Part shown: positions 4,463 to 6,671 of the stretch, piece after piece | How the letters are laid out: each line of letters begins with the position of its first letter | Position numbering within the stretch: position 1 is the stretch's first letter | Source of the DNA: Candidatus Omnitrophota bacterium | GTDB lineage: Bacteria > Omnitrophota > Omnitrophia > Omnitrophales > Danuiimicrobiaceae | Direction of reading: 5' to 3' | DNA length: 6,671 nucleotides | NCBI GenBank assembly: GCA_016206945.1 | Contig: JACQQP010000047.1 | Location: 1 to 6,671, forward strand | Translations under genes and position numbers: made by a program | The notes under the pieces: generated by a model | Seen by the model: only the letters and a program-made list of their open reading frames with translations | Database searches by the model: none | Told to the model about the DNA's origin: nothing

Positions 4463-4845
4463 GCTTTCTCACCTCACCTTTCAACCAGTTTTTCTATCTT
4501 AGAGCTGTCAAACTCCGTGCCATATTTTGATCATATTCCTAACCTGAGACACGACGAAGGGTTACTAAAAACGAAGATGTGCAGGATTTTTCTAAGGCTC
4601 TTTAAACAAGGAAAAGTGTCAGTTTCTTCGGACACTGCCGCAAAGGAGGTTTTGCTGTCAGTTCAAATGCGGGATAACTCATTCAAATCTGAAATCTGCA
4701 AATCTGGGGACACCATGAGCTATCCCGCATCTAGACAAACCCCGAAGTTCGCGCAAATATGTGAAGGCGATGGCGCAGACGGCTTCCATTGAACCATCCC
4801 ACAGCAGTATTTACACATCCATAAATCGGGGGTCGCTATATTTAT
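4463..4845. other. Gene-free spacer
   Basis: No frame in this stretch has a ribosome binding site or a recognisable protein. A long plus-strand frame (4382-4792) overlaps the small membrane gene antisense and translates the palindrome at 4667-4730, so I treat it as chance. Structure present: a 6-bp hairpin AGTGTC/GACACT at 4615-4620/4631-4636, TGTCAGTT repeated at 4617-4624 and 4656-4663, and the 16-bp inverted repeat listed separately. Confidence 0.55.
4667..4730. repeat. 16-bp inverted repeat enclosing a triple AAATCTG tract
   Basis: ATGCGGGATAACTCAT (4667-4682) and ATGAGCTATCCCGCAT (4715-4730) pair at 15 of 16 positions. The 32-nt interior holds AAATCTG three times (4685-4691, 4692-4698, 4700-4706) and then GGGGACACC. 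The CTGGGGACACCAT string resembles ends of REP-like repeats seen near IS200-type transposases in some genomes; that is recollection, not a search. No transposase is present here. Confidence 0.6.
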
Positions 4846-5065
4846 TCAGTTTGACCGCTTTTTGAAAGTAGAGAGTAGAGAGGGCGGAGTAGAGAGAAAT
4901 GCTTGTTGAAACGGCGAGACGGCGAAACGGAGAAAGGGCGAGCGTTTGCCAATGCGCCCATTCTCCCATTGGCCCTGTCGTACCAATTATCTCTCTACTC
5001 GCTACTCTCTTCTCTCTACTTCAGTTCGACACCAGCTAAAAAACGGTCGAACTGAGTATATTTAT
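4837..5065. mobile_element. MITE-like non-autonomous element with 9-bp target duplication
   Basis: The element spans about 4846-5056. Terminal inverted repeats are TCAGTTTGACCG (4846-4857) and CGGTCGAACTGA (5044-5055), 11 of 12 matching. Immediately outside, TATATTTAT occurs as a direct repeat at 4837-4845 and 5057-5065, as expected of an 8-9 bp target-site duplication. Inside are a second, 32-bp inverted repeat (4866-4897 against 4990-5021, 27 of 32 matching) made of AGTAGAGAG-type purine tracts, and a core hairpin GCCAATG/CATTGGC at 4948-4954/4967-4973. The right end carries an extra perfect 10-bp hairpin, TCAGTTCGAC/GTCGAACTGA (5021-5030/5046-5055), absent on the left. No transposase is encoded, so mobility would need an enzyme supplied elsewhere. 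It sits 76 nt beyond the zinc-ribbon gene stop. Confidence 0.75.
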
Positions 5066-5132
5066 CTCTTGTGAATTGAGTATGATGTCTCCGGAACGTC
5101 GGGCCCGGAACGTTGTTAATGAAATCTCTTTT

Positions 5133-5306
5133 TTAGCGATTGCTTTCTTTGCGCTTTGAGAAGCACTCCTTGCAGTAAACCGGCCTGTCTCCGCTGGGCT
5201 TAAATGGAACTTCACACTCTTTTTGACAACCTGCGCAAACGGCCTTGAACATTTCTCTTGGCCGTCCGCCAAATCCGCCACCACCACTACCTTGCTGAAA
5301 TCCCAT
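5133..5306 (-). CDS. Small CxxC zinc-ribbon protein
   Basis: The 57-aa protein is preceded by AAAAAGGAGGAAAC directly before the ATG at 5306, a near-ideal ribosome binding site. Residues 1-17 are a Gly-rich leader (GSGGGGFGGRPRE region). Residues 19-49 form a four-to-five cysteine zinc ribbon: VCAGCQKECEVPFKPSGDRP at 23-42, then VYCKECF at 43-49. The pairs Cys24/Cys27 and Cys45/Cys48 are the likely zinc ligands, and Cys31 is extra. Proteins of this CxxC...CxxC form with the EVPFxPxGDRPVYC core are common in uncultured phyla and have no assigned role; RNA or DNA binding is plausible. The gene starts 28 nt after the helicase stop, so the two are probably one transcript. A longer frame over the same DNA (5036-5287, different phase) lacks these features and is a shadow. 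Confidence 0.88.
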   Translation of the reverse strand: MGFQQGSGGGGFGGRPREMFKAVCAGCQKECEVPFKPSGDRPVYCKECFSKRKESNR

Positions 5307-5334
5307 GTTTCCTCCTTTTTAGTTGTTGGTGCAT

Positions 5335-6573
5335 TTAACGTTTTCTGAAACTTCGTGACAATCTGCCAAAGGATCTGCGCCCGTGAAATTTACGTCCGCC
5401 AAAGGATGCGGCTTTAATTGGGACGGGTTCGACAAAACTTTCGAGCGGCATTTCAGGATGTTCTGAAATGGGAAGCACGGTTCGCATAAGTTTTTCAATG
5501 TCCCGGACATCTTTGCCTTGCTCCGGTGTGGCAAAAGTAATGGCATGGCCTTTCCCTCCTGCGCGCCCGGTTCTGCCGATCCGATGCACATAATTTCCCG
5601 ACTCATCCGGTAGATCATAATTGATCACAAGTTCAATTCCTGACACATCAATTCCCCGAGATGCAATATCCGTGGCCACAAGCACGCGATATTTTCCGGA
5701 GCGGAATCCTTCTAACGCTTCTCTCCGCTGGACAAGGGAACGGTCCGAATGAATTTCAGCGGTGCTGTGTCCGGCATCCCGGATGAATCTCGTGATTTTT
5801 CTTGCGCCGATTTTGGTCCTGGAAAAAAGAAGAATTGAGCCATGGTGTTGGGCCAACAATTTTCTAAGAAGTTCTCGCTTCGCTTCTTTCTTTACGATAA
5901 ATAATTCCTGAGTGATTTTCTCCGCTACGGTTCCGGATTTTGCGATTTCGATATGAACCGGAAGCTTCATATGAGAGCTCGCTAAGATCATAATTTCCTG
6001 CGGCATGGTAGCTGAGAAAAGAAGCGTTTGCCGGTCGCGGGGAATCCTGCGCAAAATCGTCTGAATCTGCGGAGCAAAACCCATGTCAAGCATCCGGTCG
6101 GCTTCATCAAGCACAAGAATCTCCACATCATGGAGCGAAACGCGGCGCTGTTCCATATGGTCAATTAATCTGCCCGGGGTCGCAATTAAAATGCGCGGAT
6201 GACGGCTGATCTCCTGAATTTGTTTATGCATGGAAGCTCCGCCGATCAGAACCGCAAATCTCATTCTTGGGTCTATCTTAAAAAGATGCTGATGAACTTG
6301 AATGGCAAGCTCGCGGGTGGGCACAAGGATGAGCCCGCGGCCTTTTTTTTGCGCAAGTCTTTGAATCATTGGAATACCGAATGCGAGCGTTTTCCCAGTT
6401 CCTGTCTGCGCAATTCCAATGACATCTTGTCCTTCAAGGGCAAGCGGGATCGCTTTTTGCTGGATCGGCGTGGGCGTGTGAAATTTCATCTTAGCCAAAA
6501 CGTCGAGTAATTGCGGCGCTATCCCAAGACCGTAAAAACTCGCAGCGGAAGGCTGTGCTTGTGGGGTTGTCAT
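5335..6573 (-). CDS. rhlE: DEAD-box ATP-dependent RNA helicase (RhlE type)
   Basis: The 412-aa protein carries every DEAD-box motif in order: Q motif TPTPIQQKAIP at 33-43, motif I AQTGTGKT at 55-62, Ia PTRELA at 85-90, GG at 111-112, Ib TPGR at 132-135, II DEAD at 156-159, III SAT at 187-189, IV LLFSRT at 248-253, V VATDIASRGID at 299-309 and VI HRIGRTGRAG at 330-339. The core is followed by a short basic Arg/Gly-rich tail (about 390-412) that could hold RNA nonspecifically. Such helicases use ATP to remodel RNA during ribosome assembly, RNA decay or cold adaptation. N-terminal and motif spacing fit RhlE best, but subfamily naming is tentative. The ATG at 6573 has no clear ribosome binding site. 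A TATACT at 6580-6585 on the minus strand would start transcription at or next to the ATG, so a leaderless message is possible, although no good -35 is seen. Confidence 0.95.
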   Translation of the reverse strand: MTTPQAQPSAASFYGLGIAPQLLDVLAKMKFHTPTPIQQKAIPLALEGQDVIGIAQTGTGKTLAFGIPMIQRLAQKKGRGLILVPTRELAIQVHQHLFKIDPRMRFAVLIGGASMHKQIQEISRHPRILIATPGRLIDHMEQRRVSLHDVEILVLDEADRMLDMGFAPQIQTILRRIPRDRQTLLFSATMPQEIMILASSHMKLPVHIEIAKSGTVAEKITQELFIVKKEAKRELLRKLLAQHHGSILLFSRTKIGARKITRFIRDAGHSTAEIHSDRSLVQRREALEGFRSGKYRVLVATDIASRGIDVSGIELVINYDLPDESGNYVHRIGRTGRAGGKGHAITFATPEQGKDVRDIEKLMRTVLPISEHPEMPLESFVEPVPIKAASFGGRKFHGRRSFGRLSRSFRKR

Positions 6574-6645
6574 TTGGTTAGTATAAACTTAATTGACAAA
6601 AAAGGCGACGTAGAAATGAAAGGGGTGCATAGCATTTCATACGTT

Positions 6646-6671
6646 GTCATTGCGAGGCGAAGCCGCCCCGA
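6646..6671. repeat. Dispersed GTCATTGCGAG-type repeat, cut by the window end
   Basis: GTCATTGCGAGGCGAAGCC begins at 6646, and GGCGAAGCCGCCCCGA at 6656-6671 is identical to 8-23. GTCATTGCGAG...GCGAAGC sequences are familiar as dispersed intergenic repeats in diverse bacteria. The 5' part at the left window end (CACTGCG) is a degenerate version of the same start. The rest of 6586-6645 shows no gene. Confidence 0.6.

Noticed and set aside
4382..4792. A 136-residue plus-strand frame.
   Set aside because: It overlaps the membrane protein gene antisense, has no ribosome binding site or family pattern, and translates a palindromic repeat.
5021..5055. Hairpin at the right end of the MITE as a Rho-independent terminator.
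   Set aside because: In the minus direction the T-run is in the loop rather than after the stem.
5091..5113. GC-rich direct repeat CCGGAACGT around CGGGCCCG as a terminator after the zinc-ribbon gene.
   Set aside because: The stem is imperfect and no T-run follows on the minus strand.
5036..5287. An 83-residue minus-strand frame.
   Set aside because: It is in a different phase from the zinc-ribbon gene, has no ribosome binding site, and reads into the MITE; the Cys-rich frame at 5133-5306 is clearly the real gene.

Overview
The window carries a mid-GC bacterial segment in which every gene I can support lies on the minus strand, so transcription runs from high to low coordinates. The gene set (DEAD-box RNA helicase, small CxxC zinc-ribbon protein, DUF72 protein, SRPBCC and VOC proteins, divergent CarD and HPr proteins) and the heavy load of small palindromic repeats resemble genomes of uncultured Gram-negative phyla such as Omnitrophota. 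That placement is inference from gene content and repeat style only. One protein has a clear cleavable signal peptide, so an envelope-exporting bacterium is implied.

Layout in transcription order: (1) 6573-5133, an RhlE-type DEAD-box helicase followed 28 nt later by a 57-aa zinc-ribbon protein with a near-perfect ribosome binding site. (2) 5056-4463, a gene-free stretch with a 210-bp MITE-like element flanked by a 9-bp direct repeat (4846-5056) and a second 16-bp inverted repeat (4667-4730). (3) 4462-2991, a small membrane-anchored protein, a small secreted protein and a DUF72 protein, spaced like an operon. (4) 3041-1706, a rearranged small-protein locus: the C-terminal remnant of one SRPBCC gene, an intact SRPBCC gene and a VOC/PhnB-like gene, then the C-terminal remnant of a DoxX-like membrane protein. 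(5) 1270-348, a CarD-like transcription factor overlapping an HPr-like protein, behind a possible sigma70 -10 box and a palindrome in the leader. (6) 1-290, a palindromic mosaic.

The most unusual feature is a 62/63-bp palindromic element present twice (1612-1673 and 2939-3001). Its ends are GTAC, and both sides of both copies carry short, nested, GTAC-delimited duplications of the local flanking DNA. Each copy sits between the intact 3' end of one gene and the 5'-truncated remnant of the next. Copy 2 also supplies the stop codon, and its duplications supply the last codons, of the DUF72 gene. I know of no described element with this flank behaviour, but a mis-assembly at repeats must be excluded.

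A second theme is small palindromes of several families: six hairpins sharing a CGACC-like pentaloop at 19-202, a twin palindrome inserted in frame inside the SRPBCC gene, a REP-like palindrome before the CarD gene, and the same 16-nt repeat core at both ends of the window. No tRNA, rRNA, CRISPR array, transposase or integrase gene is visible.
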